Notes: generated by a model from the letters alone, not told the origin. A stretch of 64,000 bases of DNA from Sporosarcina thermotolerans (GCF_030067815.1 NZ_CP125968.1:1-64000), one strand, 5' to 3'; counted from the stretch's first letter, positions 17,282 to 27,225 are shown. Numbers and translations are program-made.

Positions 17282-20018
17282 CGAAAAAGGGTACTTTGAA
17301 TCTTCATTTTGATTTGTCGATCAATCGAAATGCACTTGGCAGTTATACGGTTTCCGCCACGGATTCTTCGGGACGCTCTATTGATCCGGAAAGGCTTTCT
17401 TCTTTTCTGTTCTTCAATAATGAGCAGGCTATGTACGGTTTGTTGGCGACGACGGATGAAAAAGGCGTCCATTTGAACACGAATGATTTTATTCAAGTAT
17501 TTTCCGGCAAAACGCATCCTTTTGCTACGTTCGGTGGATCAGCGTCTGAGGATGAAGACCATTTGACAGCTTTGCGTGAGGCCGCGAACGTTTTGTCCGA
17601 AACGGATTTTTGGCATCATGTTGAGATGGACGCAGGGAAAATCCGATTTGACGAGGATAAGCTCAACCTTTCCGTTTTTACTTCGATGATTTTGCATGAT
17701 GCGATTCGAGAAAAAATCGAAGCTTCGGGAATGCGAATGGAACAGTTGCCTGCGCTGTTGCCGCATCTACGCGAGTTTGGGTGGCCGGGTGAGTCCGTTT
17801 CGAACATGCCGATGCGTGTTGCTTTCCGTTTGACGGAGCCGGATGCCGAAACGGATACGGAGTGGTTGTTAGAAACGGTTGTCGTAAGTGAACGAGGAAC
17901 GCATTGGACGCCTGCTGTTCGGAAAATGAATGCAGATATTGCGGATGCGTTACCTGCCAAATGGAAAGATTATGCTGACGAAATTTCGGAGAAACAGTCC
18001 GAGATGGTGTCTTTCCTACGTTCGATTGAGGTGGAGCCGGGCAATCGCTTTTTGTCGATGCCGATGTCTGATCCCGAGGTTCGGATCTTTATCCAGGAAG
18101 ATTTGCCGGTTTTTCAGTCTTTCGGTTTTCCTGTCATTCTCCCTGCTTGGTTGAAGTCGGTGACGGAGTCGAAGATGCGCGTCCGTACGAGTGCGAGTGT
18201 GCAGTCGTATCGCGCTGCTGCTGGTTTGGATGAAGTACTTTCATTCGATTGGAACTTTTCTCTTGCCGGAAAGGAGATCGACAAGGATTCATTCCAAAAG
18301 TTGGTTGACGAGAATCGAGAGTATATCCGTTCCGGTGATGAATGGTTCCATATCGATCCGCTCTGGCTGAAGCGGATCCGCGAGCTTATGGAGCAAGCGG
18401 ATTCCGGTGAGTGGACGGTGAAAGATCTTCTGTTCCAGGAGATTCCTGAGGAGATTATTCCGATTGATGATGACGAAGAATCGGACGATCCCCTTCTTGC
18501 GTTTTCGATGAAGCAGTCGTTGCGTGATTATGTCGATATGATTTCGAATAAACATGGGCTTCCTGATGCAGGAGTGCCTGCGAATTTGAAGGCAGAGCTT
18601 CGACCGTATCAAATTGAAGGCTATAATTGGCTTGTTTTCATGCGCGAGTATAATTTCGGCGCTTGTCTGGCGGACGATATGGGACTTGGGAAGACGATCC
18701 AGCTGATTTCCTATTTGTTGAATATCCATGCGCGACCTGAAACAGTAGCTCCTTCATTGATCATTTGCCCGACGAGTGTTTTAGGAAACTGGCAGAAGGA
18801 AATTGAGCGGTTTGCGCCAACGCTTGTTGTCCATACGCATTATGGTCCGTCACGGGCTAAGGATGAAGAATTTGAGAAGCTTGTTGCCGAACGAAAGCCG
18901 GATGTCATTTTGAGTACATACGGGACAGTGACGCATGATGAGACACTTGGCGGAACTGTGTTTGCGAGCATTACGCTTGACGAGGCACAGAATATCAAGA
19001 ATATGCAAACGAAGCAGTCCCGCGCGATTCGCAAATTACATGGTGACCATCAGATTGCGTTGACCGGTACGCCGATCGAGAACCGTTTGTCCGAGCTTTG
19101 GGCGATTTTTGATTTTATTCACAAAGGGTATTTCGGTAGTTTCCGAACGTTTACAGATCAGTTCATCATTCCGATTGAACGGGATGATTCGGAGCTTGAG
19201 AAACGGAAACTTCGTGCAAAGATCAGGCCGTTTTTATTGCGTAGGACGAAAAACGATCCTGATTTGCAGTTGAATCTTCCGAAGAAGCTTGAACAGAATG
19301 AATATTGTCCGCTCACTACTGAGCAGGCGGCGCTCTACGAAAGTTTCATAGAGGATACGAAGTTCAAGCTTGATACGTTGACGGGCTTTGAACGAAAGGG
19401 CTTATTTTGAAGATGTTAAGCCGCTTGAAGCAACTTTGCAATCACCCAGGTCTTTTCCTGAAGGAACCACATGCGCCCGCCGCGCAGATGTTGGAGCGGT
19501 CGGTGAAGCTGAATCGAATTGTGTCGATGGCCGCGGATATTGCGGCAAATGGCGAACAATGTCTCATTTTTACGCAGTATATCGGAATGGGTCAATTGAT
19601 CCGCCAATGTCTGAGCGAGTTGCATGATATTGATGTCCCTTTCCTATCAGGCAGCATGCCGAAAGGGCAACGTGATCATTTAGTTGAGGCGTTCCAGGCC
19701 GGTGAATTCCCGATTTTCATCCTTTCATTGAAAGCAGGCGGTACTGGATTGAACTTGACGGGTGCTAATCATGTATTGCATGCGGATCGTTGGTGGAATC
19801 CGGCGGTTGAAAATCAGGCGACTGACCGTGCGTACAGGATTGGCCAGACGAAGTTTGTCCATGTCCATAAGTTTGTGACTGTCGGTACGATTGAGGAGAA
19901 GATTGATAAAATGCTAACAGAGAAAGCGGCTCTGTCCGCAGATTTGATCCAATCGAGTCAATGGCTCACGGAATTGTCCGATACGGAATTGGATGATTTA
20001 TTGTCTTTTGAACGGTAG
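17278..20018 (+). CDS. ywqA: SNF2-family helicase (frameshifted)
   Basis: About 913 residues if a base missing from the G run at 19398-19400 is restored. An N-terminal bacterial SNF2-associated region (about 1-430) precedes the ATPase: DDMGLGKTIQLISYL (motif I), TLDEAQNIKN (motif II, DEAQ), ALTGTPIENR (motif III), then after the break LKQLCNHPGLF, SLKAGGTGLNLTGA and DRAYRIGQTK (motifs V-VI). It would be an ATP-driven double-stranded DNA translocase. Pairing with the SWIM protein is conserved in Bacillus. The break joins cleanly and is likely a sequence error. Confidence 0.88.
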
Positions 20019-20025
20019 TCTTGAT

Positions 20026-20057
20026 GCCCTAATTCTTTTCAGGAATTAGGGCTTTTT
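20026..20057. terminator. Terminator between ywqA and the ssbB operon
   Basis: GCCCTAATTC and GAATTAGGGC form a perfect 10 bp stem followed by TTTTTAT on the plus strand. It overlaps the stop codon of the convergent 52-residue gene. Confidence 0.85.
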
Positions 20058-20214
20058 ATATTCTCATTTTTGGTTGCCGTTTATGTATGGATACGACTTT
20101 TCCAAGTTGTTTTGATTCGATATCCACCATCCGTTCGTTCAGTAATGCAAGGATGCGGATCAGTTCTCCGACTTGCATTTCGAGTCGAATGATCTTTCTT
20201 TCCATCTGTTCCAT
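20056..20214 (-). CDS. Small coiled-coil protein, 52 residues
   Basis: An ATG with GGGGGTAACGCATA upstream opens a 52-residue charged helical protein (MEQMERKIIRLEMQVGELI near the start) with leucine/isoleucine heptad spacing typical of a short coiled coil. Its start shares one base with the stop of the frame before it (TAATG), which supports real coupled translation after ssbB. I do not recognise the family. It could be a small partner of SSB, but that is only positional. Confidence 0.6.
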   Translation of the reverse strand: MEQMERKIIRLEMQVGELIRILALLNERMVDIESKQLGKVVSIHKRQPKMRI

Positions 20215-20480
20215 TATGCGTTACCCCCTTTTTCAGATTTACGGCGGAGCGGTCCCCGCCGCTTTTTGGTCGGCCGGATCATCGTGGCCATTGCAGCAAG
20301 CATTCCTTCAATGGAAGGCAATGCTTCCCCTTTGGATATGGACGAACCCCCATCCATCCAGTATCCATATTCCTTTACATCATTTTTGCTTCGTAGATAT
20401 TCTCATTTCATTATTTAGTTTTGTGTACAAATACCTTTCGCTTTCTTGCCATCCCTCCCCATATGTATCGTCCCGATGGG
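20214..20480 (-). CDS. Unidentified small gene after ssbB (frameshifted, start uncertain)
   Basis: Two adjoining frames give a convincing protein if one A is restored in the run at 20393-20397. The joined product contains GWQESERYLYTKLNNEM, then EYGYWMDGGSSISKGEA, and ends in a basic tail (RPTKKRRGPLRRKSEKGG). The upstream start is unclear because the frame runs into the end of ssbB with no good ATG, so another base may be missing. It sits between ssbB and the 52-residue gene and is coupled to the latter. Confidence 0.4.
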
Positions 20481-20935
20481 TTAATAAATCGGCAAGCCGC
20501 TTTTCTCCTCCTGTGGCAAATGAAACTTCGACTTTACGTTTTCTTGTTCACTATTACTTTCACTGGACTGTTGCTGCACATTGGATTCAGGCTCATCGTA
20601 CAGGTTTTCGCTGCTCCTGCGTTTCGTAGAAAGGAACCTAATTTCTTCACCGATTACTTCCGTTACAAATACACGACTTCTGTCTTCCCTTTCATACGTT
20701 CTTGATTGGATACGCCCACCGACCCCAATTAAGGATCCTTTCCCACAATGCTTCGCCGTATTTTCCGCAGTTTTCCCCAGGCCGTGCAAAGGATAAAATC
20801 TGCCTCCACTTCGCCATGCTGATTCTTAAATTTGCGGTTCACGGCAAGGACGAAGCTTGTTTGCATCCTTCCTTCCGACAACCTTCTCAAAATTGGATCC
20901 TTCGTAATTCGCCCAACAAGTGCAACCTGATTCAC
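20481..20935 (-). CDS. ssbB: Single-stranded DNA-binding protein, SsbB-like (frameshifted)
   Basis: About 151 residues when one A is restored in the run 20771-20774. The OB fold is plain: NQVALVGRITKDPILRR, VLAVNRKFKN, then after the break KTAENTAKHCGKGSLIGV and GRIQSRTYE. A polar Ser/Asn/Gln-rich tail follows; it lacks the acidic DDDLPF tip of replicative SSB, as in B. subtilis SsbB, used in natural transformation. The start is GTG preceded by GGAGGGAGGGG. It is divergent from ywpF, as in B. subtilis. Confidence 0.85.
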
Positions 20936-21198
20936 TGTTTCCCCTCCCTCCATCTCTTGATGCCCTTATCATACAAAGCGAGTGGTCAAACTGACAAACC
21001 GGCAAAAATGAGTTTTGGGGGTGAAATTTGCGAGTTTCGGCTGCTTTTTGGGTGATTTTGAGCCCTTTTATTTCCAAATGTGATACTGTCGAGGTTTGCA
21101 AGTTTTCATTTATTCGAGATAATTCGAGTTTGGCATGTTTCTAAAGTTTTTTTCGGCTGTATGGTATACTTGAGCAAAAAGTGAGGCGGGTGGCGCGT

Positions 21199-21638
21199 TT
21201 GAAGACTTTTAAAATGTTATCTGTCGGTGTTTTGATTGATGATAAGATTCAAGACTTTCCGTTGATTGATGGGATAATTATTAATCAAGAGAATAGTCAT
21301 CGGATGTGGATTCTTGAGATGTTCATCGATAAGCAGCATGAGGAGCTGTTCCAGGGTTGGAAGGATTCCGGAGAAGTATTGGATACAAGTGTCGTCATCT
21401 CCTACCCGGAAAATGAGCCCGCAGGATTCCGTGTGGCGGTAGATACTGTTCAACAGATCGGGACAATATTTCCGTTTTGATGAAGGGTCGCTTGAAGCGC
21501 GCCCGCACTCAATACGCCGAGCATTTATTGGAAGAGTTGATTACTGAGGGGTTATTTGGTGAGGATTTGTTGCGGCGGTTTGAATCCGATATGCGTGAGA
21601 GGCCACGGTTGAAGAAGGATCGGGAGAAGGAGGATTAA
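21199..21638 (+). CDS. ywpF: YwpF-like protein (frameshifted)
   Basis: About 146 residues once a base is restored in the G run 21460-21462. The N-terminal part (MKTFKMLSVGVLIDD...FPLIDGIIINQEN) resembles B. subtilis YwpF, and the C-terminal part after the break is a helical charged region (KGRLKRARTQYAEHLLEELI). The start is TTG, chosen by similarity and by GAGGCGGGTGG upstream. Its location beside ssbB matches B. subtilis. The function is not known. A family B repeat array begins right after its stop. Confidence 0.75.
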
Positions 21639-21649
21639 GAGTTAGGCTA

Positions 21650-21976
21650 CGGGAAGTCGGCGGCGTTCTATGGGAAGTTCAGGCGGGTCTATGGGAAGTC
21701 CGGGACGTTCTATGGGAAGTTCAGGCGGGTCTATGGGAAGTCCGGAACGTTCTATGGGAAGTTTCGGCGAGTCTATGGGAAGTTCGGGACGTTCTATGGG
21801 AAGTCGGCGGCGTTCTATGGGAAGTTTCGGCGGGTCTATGGGAAGTCGGCGGCGTTCTATGGGAAGTTCAGGCGGGTCTATGGGAAGTCCGGGACGTTCT
21901 ATGGGAAGTTTCGGCGGGTCTATGGGAAGTCCGGGACGTTCTATGGGAAGTTTCGGCGGGTCTATGGGAAGTTTTG
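21650..21976 (+). repeat. Family B tandem repeat array (B1)
   Basis: Fifteen near-exact 21 bp units with core TCTATGGGAAGT followed by a variable 9 bp tail, plus a weaker first unit. Tails alternate (CCGGGACGT, TTCGGCGGG), giving a 42 bp higher-order repeat. It lies between ywpF and an inverted-repeat element that precedes NERD gene 2. The unit length divisible by three leaves several frames open, which I regard as spurious. Confidence 0.95.
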
Positions 21977-21996
21977 CTGGAAATCCAACCCCTTGA

Positions 21997-22106
21997 TTTG
22001 TCAAATGCACTGAGCGCGACGGGATGAAGGTCAATGCTGAGAAATTCTCGCGGGACTTTTCTGGCTTGCCAATTGGCTACATTTCGCGCCAAATGCCTTT
22101 GACCAA
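21997..22106 (+). repeat. Full inverted-repeat element, copy 1 (110 bp)
   Basis: The left end TTTGTCAAATGCACTGAGC is mirrored by the right end TTCGCGCCAAATGCCTTTGA (about 18 of 23 bases match as inverted repeats). The interior has CTCGCGGGAC. It lies between array B1 and the 3' end of NERD gene 2. Confidence 0.8.
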
Positions 22107-22234
22107 TAATTGGTTTTCTATGAGATTTAGGCCGCCGGAATTGATGGGAATTTTACAATGTTAAATGAGGGTAATTAGTAACTATAATAGCTACACGGCA
22201 GCCCCCGGTTCCTATAATTTCATTGTATTTTCAA

Positions 22235-23203
22235 TTAATGCAAGGATTTTTTATCTAACTCAATTTCATAGTGTGAAAACCTGCCACTGCCAACCATTTT
22301 CTTTGAAGACCTTCGTAGAAGGTTTTTTGCGACATAGCGGCAGTCATTTTGTGCAAAATACCTGAATTCGCGATTCGTCATTGTATTTTTAATTAACATA
22401 AACCAATCCCTCATTGCCTCCTCGTGTTCATTGCTGCCATTATACCTACAAACGTGGCAATACCATCTTCTATCTTGCCATTTCATATGAAAACTTCCGC
22501 ACTCTGGACAAATAACACCTGGCCGAATCTTTGAAGGATCAATATCAAATCTATTTGCCATCGGAAATGGATTGAATTCCTGGTGACTTTTACATATTTC
22601 ATTGGCTAAGGATATAATTCCCTCTTTGCTAATAATTTGCCGGTCAACATTTAGGGACCTAAGATACAACGGGACGTCATAGGTGAACATAATATCCATT
22701 TCCGGTTTTGCTTCGATTTGTAATTCATTATTGTAAGCAAACGCGACAATTCCCTTTATCGGAATTTGGATATTTCGCTTCCTTAGCCAACTATCGAGGA
22801 AATGAATCTTTCGTTCAATTTCCGTTATTGGACTACGCATTGATATTCTTTTTCCATTTGGAAACTCTTTGATGAACTGCAGTGGATTCGGTTTAACGAC
22901 TATTTTTTCAGCAAAATTTTTCACTTCGGTTATGATGATGGATGCTGGAGAAATTAAAATTGAATCCATTTGAAAATAAACGCCTTCAAACTTTAGTGAA
23001 ACGTCATGCAAAATGGCGTGGGGATAGTGTGGCTTGAACTCCAACATATATTTATCATATTGGCATTCTCCCGCATACCCTGCTTTTTAATTATATAGTT
23101 TCTCTGCAATTCTTTTTTTATTTTCATTCTCATTCGCCAACCTCCTTTCCAGTGCAATCAATCCTTCGATCTGCTTTGTCTTTTCCCGTAATTTAATAAT
23201 CAC
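22235..23203 (-). pseudogene. NERD-domain protein 2 (in-frame stop)
   Basis: About 322 codons interrupted by one in-frame TAA at 23087-23089, where paralogue 3 has Leu (EKLYN-stop-KAGYAGE against ERLYNLNAGFGGE). Downstream the NERD core QMDSILISPASIIITEVKN, zinc ribbon CPEC...CHVC and C-terminal MTNREFRYFAQNDCRYVAKN are intact. The reading frame is kept, so this is a nonsense change rather than an indel. The start is GTG after GAGGTGAGAAT. Internal initiation after the stop has no ribosome site. Family B arrays and inverted-repeat elements bracket the gene on both sides. Confidence 0.8.
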
Positions 23204-23331
23204 ATTCTCACCTCAACAAACATTGTATATCGTTGTCTACCAATTTGTAATAGTTTGAGGCAAATGCAAGTTTTCGTTGAAATATGAAAATTTCATTAAA
23301 TCGGAAGTTGAGGTAGGTCAGAAGCTTTATA

Positions 23332-23440
23332 TTTGTCAAATTCACTATGCGCGATAGGAAGTAAGGTAAATCAATTTAAATTCCCGCGGGATTTTATATC
23401 TTTTTTATGGCAACATTTTGCGCTAAATGCTTTTGACAAA
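23332..23440 (+). repeat. Full inverted-repeat element, copy 2 (109 bp)
   Basis: Left end TTTGTCAAATTCACTATGCG, right end TTGCGCTAAATGCTTTTGAC; interior TTCCCGCGGGATTTT. It lies between the 5' side of NERD gene 2 and array B2. Confidence 0.82.
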
Positions 23441-23495
23441 TAAGTGTTTTTTTTATAAGGGAATGTGGTCATTATATCGGAAGAGGATGCGGGTT

Positions 23496-23755
23496 ACGGG
23501 AAGTCTGCTGTGTTCTATGGGAATTACAACACATTCTATGGGAAGTCCACCACGTTCCACGGGAAGTCACCGCGGTTCTATGGGAAGTCCACCGCAATCT
23601 ATGGGAAGTCCACCGCATTCTATGGGAAGTCACACCGGATCTATGGGAAGTCCAATGCGTTCTACGGGAAGTCCACCGCATTCTATGGGAAGTCACATCG
23701 GTTCTATGGGAAGTTCCACTGAGTCTATAGGAAGTCCACCACGTTCTATGGGAAC
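23496..23755 (+). repeat. Family B tandem repeat array (B2)
   Basis: About 13 units of 21 bp with core TTCTATGGGAAGTCCACCGC and more point differences than B1. It lies between an inverted-repeat element and the terminator of the Asn-rich lipoprotein gene. Orientation is the same as B1. Confidence 0.95.
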
Positions 23756-23769
23756 CCGCCATTTAAATC

Positions 23770-23800
23770 AAAAAAACCGCCAATAAATGGCGGTTTTTCT
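23770..23800. terminator. Terminator of the Asn-rich lipoprotein gene
   Basis: AAAACCGCCA and TGGCGGTTTT stem with A/T runs on both sides, just after the stop codon. Confidence 0.85.
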
Positions 23801-23813
23801 TTGTGGCTTGTGG

Positions 23814-24152
23814 TTAGCGGTTGTTAGTTCCGTTGCGATCGATGACGCCATTTGGAGTTGTTGTGTTGTCATTCATGGTTCCGTTGTTACGGTTATCATT
23901 ATTTAGGATTCCGTTGTTGGTACGGTTGCCGTCATTAATGATTCCGTTGTCATTCACACCGTTGTTCACACCGTTGCCGTTGTTGATGCCATCATAATTT
24001 GGTCCGGCACCGTTATTGACTCTTGGCGTTAAATCACGTGTACCGCGGTCGATAGCTTCCATCGGCGTTTCGTTGTTCTTTGGAACGTTGTTGTTACACG
24101 CAGTTAGGATCAATCCGGATACGAGTACGAACGGTATCGCTTTTTTGTACAT
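23814..24152 (-). CDS. Asn/Gly-rich lipoprotein
   Basis: A 112-residue protein with a lipoprotein signal (MYKKAIPFVLVSGLILTAC, lipobox LTAC). The mature part is low-complexity, rich in Asn and Gly, with repeated NNG/NDNG motifs from about residue 55 to the end. It would be anchored on the outer face of the membrane. No family is recognised. I chose the ATG after AAAGGAGGGAATTGTAC, seven codons inside the longest frame. A palindrome at 24181-24201 lies upstream. Confidence 0.7.
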   Translation of the reverse strand: MYKKAIPFVLVSGLILTACNNNVPKNNETPMEAIDRGTRDLTPRVNNGAGPNYDGINNGNGVNNGVNDNGIINDGNRTNNGILNNDNRNNGTMNDNTTTPNGVIDRNGTNNR

Positions 24153-24180
24153 GTACAATTCCCTCCTTTCCACAAGCCTC

Positions 24181-24201
24181 TATCATACAAACTGTATGAT
24201 A
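24181..24201. promoter_or_regulatory. Perfect palindrome upstream of the lipoprotein gene
   Basis: TATCATACA and TGTATGATA are exact inverted repeats around AAC, about 29 bases before the lipoprotein start. There is no T run, so it is more operator-like than terminator-like. Confidence 0.4.
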
Positions 24202-24242
24202 CTTGTAGGTTGGCTCAAAAGGAGGGAACTATCCATACTTTT

Positions 24243-24629
24243 TTATTGTTTTTCCATTCGTTCTTTAAGCAATGTTTCAACGTAGGCCGCTTCTGCTTTG
24301 CAGTGAAAGTTCATGTAGCTGTCGAGCTTTTCCTGCAGCATCTGGATGTTTGCAACTTGTTCTTCAGATGGCGGTTCGCTCAGAATGCGGTGAATGACTT
24401 CGTTGATTCGCTGGGCGAGGTCTTCGTGGAAAGCGGGATCGTTTTTCATTTTATCTGGAATTTTTGAGTACCACAGTGCTTTTGTGGTGATGTATTCCCG
24501 CCATGTTTTGATGAATTCCTCGATGTCGTATTCGTCTTCATCCCAGTTGATGCTTGTCATATATTGCTCAAAAGTTTGAGTGATGGAACGCGTGATGCTG
24601 CTTTTTATATTTGGAGAAAGATCTTTCAT
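24243..24629 (-). CDS. Unidentified 128-residue helical protein
   Basis: A soluble, charged, largely helical protein with an acidic middle (INWDEDEYDIEEFIKTW) and a C-terminal amphipathic helix (LLKERMEKQ). There is no signal, membrane segment or metal motif. GGAGGTACC precedes the ATG. It is downstream of fabZ by 56 bp on the same strand and may be the last gene of that transcript. I do not recognise the family. Confidence 0.65.
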   Translation of the reverse strand: MKDLSPNIKSSITRSITQTFEQYMTSINWDEDEYDIEEFIKTWREYITTKALWYSKIPDKMKNDPAFHEDLAQRINEVIHRILSEPPSEEQVANIQMLQEKLDSYMNFHCKAEAAYVETLLKERMEKQ

Positions 24630-24685
24630 GACTTTTGGTACCTCCTACAATATATCGTGCATGAATTATGCGCTTTTGCACATTC

Positions 24686-25129
24686 TTAATTCGATTCGCT
24701 TGCAGCTGGCCCAAGGGCAAATGTGATTTCCGTTTCGCAGGCGATTTCGCCATCTACGGTTGCAACTGCTTTCCCTTTTCCAATTGTCCCGCGCATTCTT
24801 GTGATTTCTACCTCAAGTTTCAATGTGTCACCTGGAACGACTTGTCGTTTGAAGCGGCAATTATCTATACCCGCAAAGAACGCAAGTCTACCCCGATTTT
24901 CCTCTTTTTGCAACATCGCCACTGCACCTACTTGCGCTAGTGCTTCGACAATTAGAACTCCTGGCATGACTGGATATCCTGGAAAATGGCCATTAAAATA
25001 ATCTTCATTTATCGTAACGTTTTTCAAGCCCACTGCTCGTTTCCCTTCGTCAATCTCAGTAATCCTATCGACAAGAAGGAATGGATAGCGATGTGGAATT
25101 ATTTTTTGAATCTGCTCTGCTGTTAGCAT
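24686..25129 (-). CDS. fabZ: 3-hydroxyacyl-ACP dehydratase FabZ
   Basis: A 147-residue hot-dog-fold enzyme that dehydrates 3-hydroxyacyl-ACP in type II fatty-acid synthesis. The start [20 protein letters not shown], the catalytic His in [11 protein letters not shown] and the Glu in [12 protein letters not shown] are all present, and the length is normal. It closes the mbl-flhO-flhP-epuA-fabZ series, as fabZ (ywpB) does near flhP in B. subtilis. The cytoplasmic location is certain from the family. Confidence 0.96.
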   Translation of the reverse strand: MLTAEQIQKIIPHRYPFLLVDRITEIDEGKRAVGLKNVTINEDYFNGHFPGYPVMPGVLIVEALAQVGAVAMLQKEENRGRLAFFAGIDNCRFKRQVVPGDTLKLEVEITRMRGTIGKGKAVATVDGEIACETEITFALGPAASESN

Positions 25130-25187
25130 AACCTTCCACCTCCATAAGTATGTATACTTTTATAATGAAATGAAAACGAAAGAGCCT

Positions 25188-25517
25188 TTACGACTCTTTC
25201 CCTTTTATGATATCAATGATGTGAATCCATGTTTCTTTTTTAAGCGCATCTTCCGGATTGCCGTCGCCGATGTATCCGTAGCCTATTGTCGTACCAAGGG
25301 CCACAGCTCCCCCCAATAACAATAGGACGAGTATGATCCTAAGCCAAATCGGTATGATTCGGACTTGTACCCAAATCCGACCCTTTGCACTCGGTTCCTC
25401 TTTTTCAGGTTTCCGCTTCCTTTGCTGGTTGCGCTCTGAGCGGGAGACGACGGTTTGCTGTTCCGTATTGTCTGTTGTATGGTCCCAACTGGGATTCTTT
25501 TGCTTATCTTCAATCAT
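25188..25517 (-). CDS. EpuA-family small membrane protein
   Basis: A 109-residue protein with a polar N-terminal half and one C-terminal membrane helix, then YGYIGDGNPEDALKKETW, the signature of the EpuA family. These are often labelled 'RNA polymerase subunit beta' in databases by name only. The conserved sequence WVQVRIIPIWLRIILVLLLL leads into the helix. It sits between flhP and fabZ, a common place for this family in Bacillaceae. Its biochemical role is unclear. Confidence 0.78.
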   Translation of the reverse strand: MIEDKQKNPSWDHTTDNTEQQTVVSRSERNQQRKRKPEKEEPSAKGRIWVQVRIIPIWLRIILVLLLLGGAVALGTTIGYGYIGDGNPEDALKKETWIHIIDIIKGKES

Positions 25518-25536
25518 ATCGAATTCTCCCTAACGC

Positions 25537-26373
25537 TTATCGAATGTTATTGATCAAACCTAACATTTGATCGGCAAGCGTGACTGTCCGTGCGTTGAAT
25601 TGATAAGAACGTTGTACACTAATGAGGTCCGTCATCTCTTTTTGGAGATTCACATTGGATGCTTCAAGCTGTCCATTCTCCACTCCGATCTGACTTCGAT
25701 TCGCGCCGATCATCTCCGTTAGTACGTCCTCAGGATTCACGCCTAATTCATCCATATTATCAGGAAGTGAGAATAATGTCGCGGACAAGCGATTCATCAA
25801 GTTGGGACGTTCAAACTTAGTGATGCCCATTTGATATTGACGGATTGTCTCATCCTTATCCGTTACCTGAAGGACACCTTCCGGAAGCAACGTGTAATTT
25901 TTTACATTGTCTGCGAAAACAATCGGCTCGCCAGCACTATTCGCAATCGCGTAGCCGTCCCCATTGACAAGCATGAGGTTGCCGCCCTCTACAGGTGAAA
26001 CATAGAAATTTCCTTGACGCGTGTAAACCGTCTGCTCACCATTTTCGGTGTGTCTAATGAGATTGAAGTACTGTTTCGGTGTCGTCAACGCAAAGTCGAG
26101 TTCCCGTCCTGTCGTTTGCAATGTGCCGACAGTAGTATTCATTTGCACGGATCCTAACATTGCACCGACGCCATAGCGGATTCCTGCCGGTGATTTGCGC
26201 TCTGCCGTATCGGCCTTATCATTATTGAATTGTTGGTAAAGCAATTCCTGAAAATTGGCTGCACCGGACTTGTATCCATGAGTCGATGAATTTGCAAGGT
26301 TGTTTCCGATTAAGTCGATTTGGCTCTGTAATTGATTCATCGTATTTACTGCTGTTGCCATCGATCGTATCAT
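25537..26373 (-). CDS. flhP: Flagellar hook-basal body protein FlhP
   Basis: A 278-residue rod/hook-family protein. The N-terminal rod motif NLANSSTHGYKSGAANF and the C-terminal segment EMTDLISVQRSYQFNART are the paired helices that build the axial structure. It is exported through the flagellar type III apparatus and assembles in the distal rod. It lies 27 bp downstream of flhO and follows mbl, the same order as in B. subtilis. No other flagellar gene is in the window. Confidence 0.92.
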   Translation of the reverse strand: MIRSMATAVNTMNQLQSQIDLIGNNLANSSTHGYKSGAANFQELLYQQFNNDKADTAERKSPAGIRYGVGAMLGSVQMNTTVGTLQTTGRELDFALTTPKQYFNLIRHTENGEQTVYTRQGNFYVSPVEGGNLMLVNGDGYAIANSAGEPIVFADNVKNYTLLPEGVLQVTDKDETIRQYQMGITKFERPNLMNRLSATLFSLPDNMDELGVNPEDVLTEMIGANRSQIGVENGQLEASNVNLQKEMTDLISVQRSYQFNARTVTLADQMLGLINNIR

Positions 26374-26400
26374 TCGTTCCCGCTCCTTTTACATCGTGTC

Positions 26401-27225
26401 TTAATTGACACGGCCAATTTCATTCACTGCTTTTTCCATGCTACGGTCGTATGCCTGAAGTATTTTTTGATTCGCCTCGAATGCCCTAAACGCGGCAAGC
26501 ATGTCCGTCATCGTCTTCGCTGCGTCAACATTCGAGCCTTCCAAATAACCCTGCTGGTATGAATAGCCGCCTTGTGCGCCCGGCAGGTTGCCGGTTTGAC
26601 TTGCAAACAGGCCATTATCTTGTTTCAAAAGCGAGGAGGGCTGCTCCGCGAATGAAACACCGAGTGTTGCAACGGTTGCCCCATCCTGCATGATGACCCC
26701 AGTGTCAGAAATCGAGAACTCATCATTTTGCAATTGAATGCGTTGTCCGTTTGCGTCAAGAACATAGTACCCCATCGGATTCGTCAAGTTGCCGTTCGCG
26801 TCAATCGTGAAATTACCGTTCCGCGTGTATAGTTCATTTCCATTTTCATTCTCAAGCCTGAAAAAGACAGTTCCACGCTCGCCGGTTTCCGTATTGACTG
26901 GCAAATTGACATCAATGAGTGCAACGTCAGTCGTCATGCCGGTTTCCCGTAGCGAACCTTGTGTGAATAGCGGCAATGTCTCTTGCATGTAAACGCCTGT
27001 TGAAAGCGGCCCGACTGGAGTTAAGCCTTTATAGCGAAGGCCTTTTTCCGTTGGGATTCGCGTAGCGTTTACAGTGGACATGAACATTTCAGGGAATGAC
27101 CGAATCGTTGACTGTTCGGCTTTAAAACCCGGCGTGTTTGCGTTCGCCATATTATTCGCTAACATTTCCGTCCTGCGCTGTTGCGCAATCATACCGGAGC
27201 CTGCTGTGTAAAATCCTCGGAACAT
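26401..27225 (-). CDS. flhO: Flagellar hook-basal body protein FlhO
   Basis: A 274-residue relative of FlgF/FlgG. The start YTAGSGMIAQQRRTEMLANN and NANTPGFKAEQS are the standard N-terminal signature, and the end DAAKTMTDMLAAFRAFEANQ is the matching C-terminal helix. With FlhP it forms the distal rod. GGAGGCGGGCATCC precedes the ATG. It lies 63 bp after mbl and is probably cotranscribed with flhP. Confidence 0.92.
   Translation of the reverse strand: MFRGFYTAGSGMIAQQRRTEMLANNMANANTPGFKAEQSTIRSFPEMFMSTVNATRIPTEKGLRYKGLTPVGPLSTGVYMQETLPLFTQGSLRETGMTTDVALIDVNLPVNTETGERGTVFFRLENENGNELYTRNGNFTIDANGNLTNPMGYYVLDANGQRIQLQNDEFSISDTGVIMQDGATVATLGVSFAEQPSSLLKQDNGLFASQTGNLPGAQGGYSYQQGYLEGSNVDAAKTMTDMLAAFRAFEANQKILQAYDRSMEKAVNEIGRVN

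Noticed and set aside
15701..20018. SWIM plus SNF2 genes as an anti-phage defence system
   Set aside because: The pair corresponds to the widespread ywqB-ywqA of Bacillus and no nuclease or methylase partner is present.
20087..20629. A 180-codon plus-strand frame opposite the ssbB operon
   Set aside because: It is the shadow of ssbB and the two small minus-strand genes, with no ribosome site.
21670..21996. Long repeat-encoded open frames in array B1 (Met-Gly-Ser repeats on one strand, Leu-Pro-Ile repeats on the other)
   Set aside because: A 21 bp unit keeps frames open on both strands by arithmetic; there is no ribosome site and codon use does not resemble genes.
23427..23480. Promoter driving array B2 from TTGACA in the inverted-repeat element
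   Set aside because: The TTGACA-like end is shared by all copies, but no -10 at a consistent distance follows it in the other copies.
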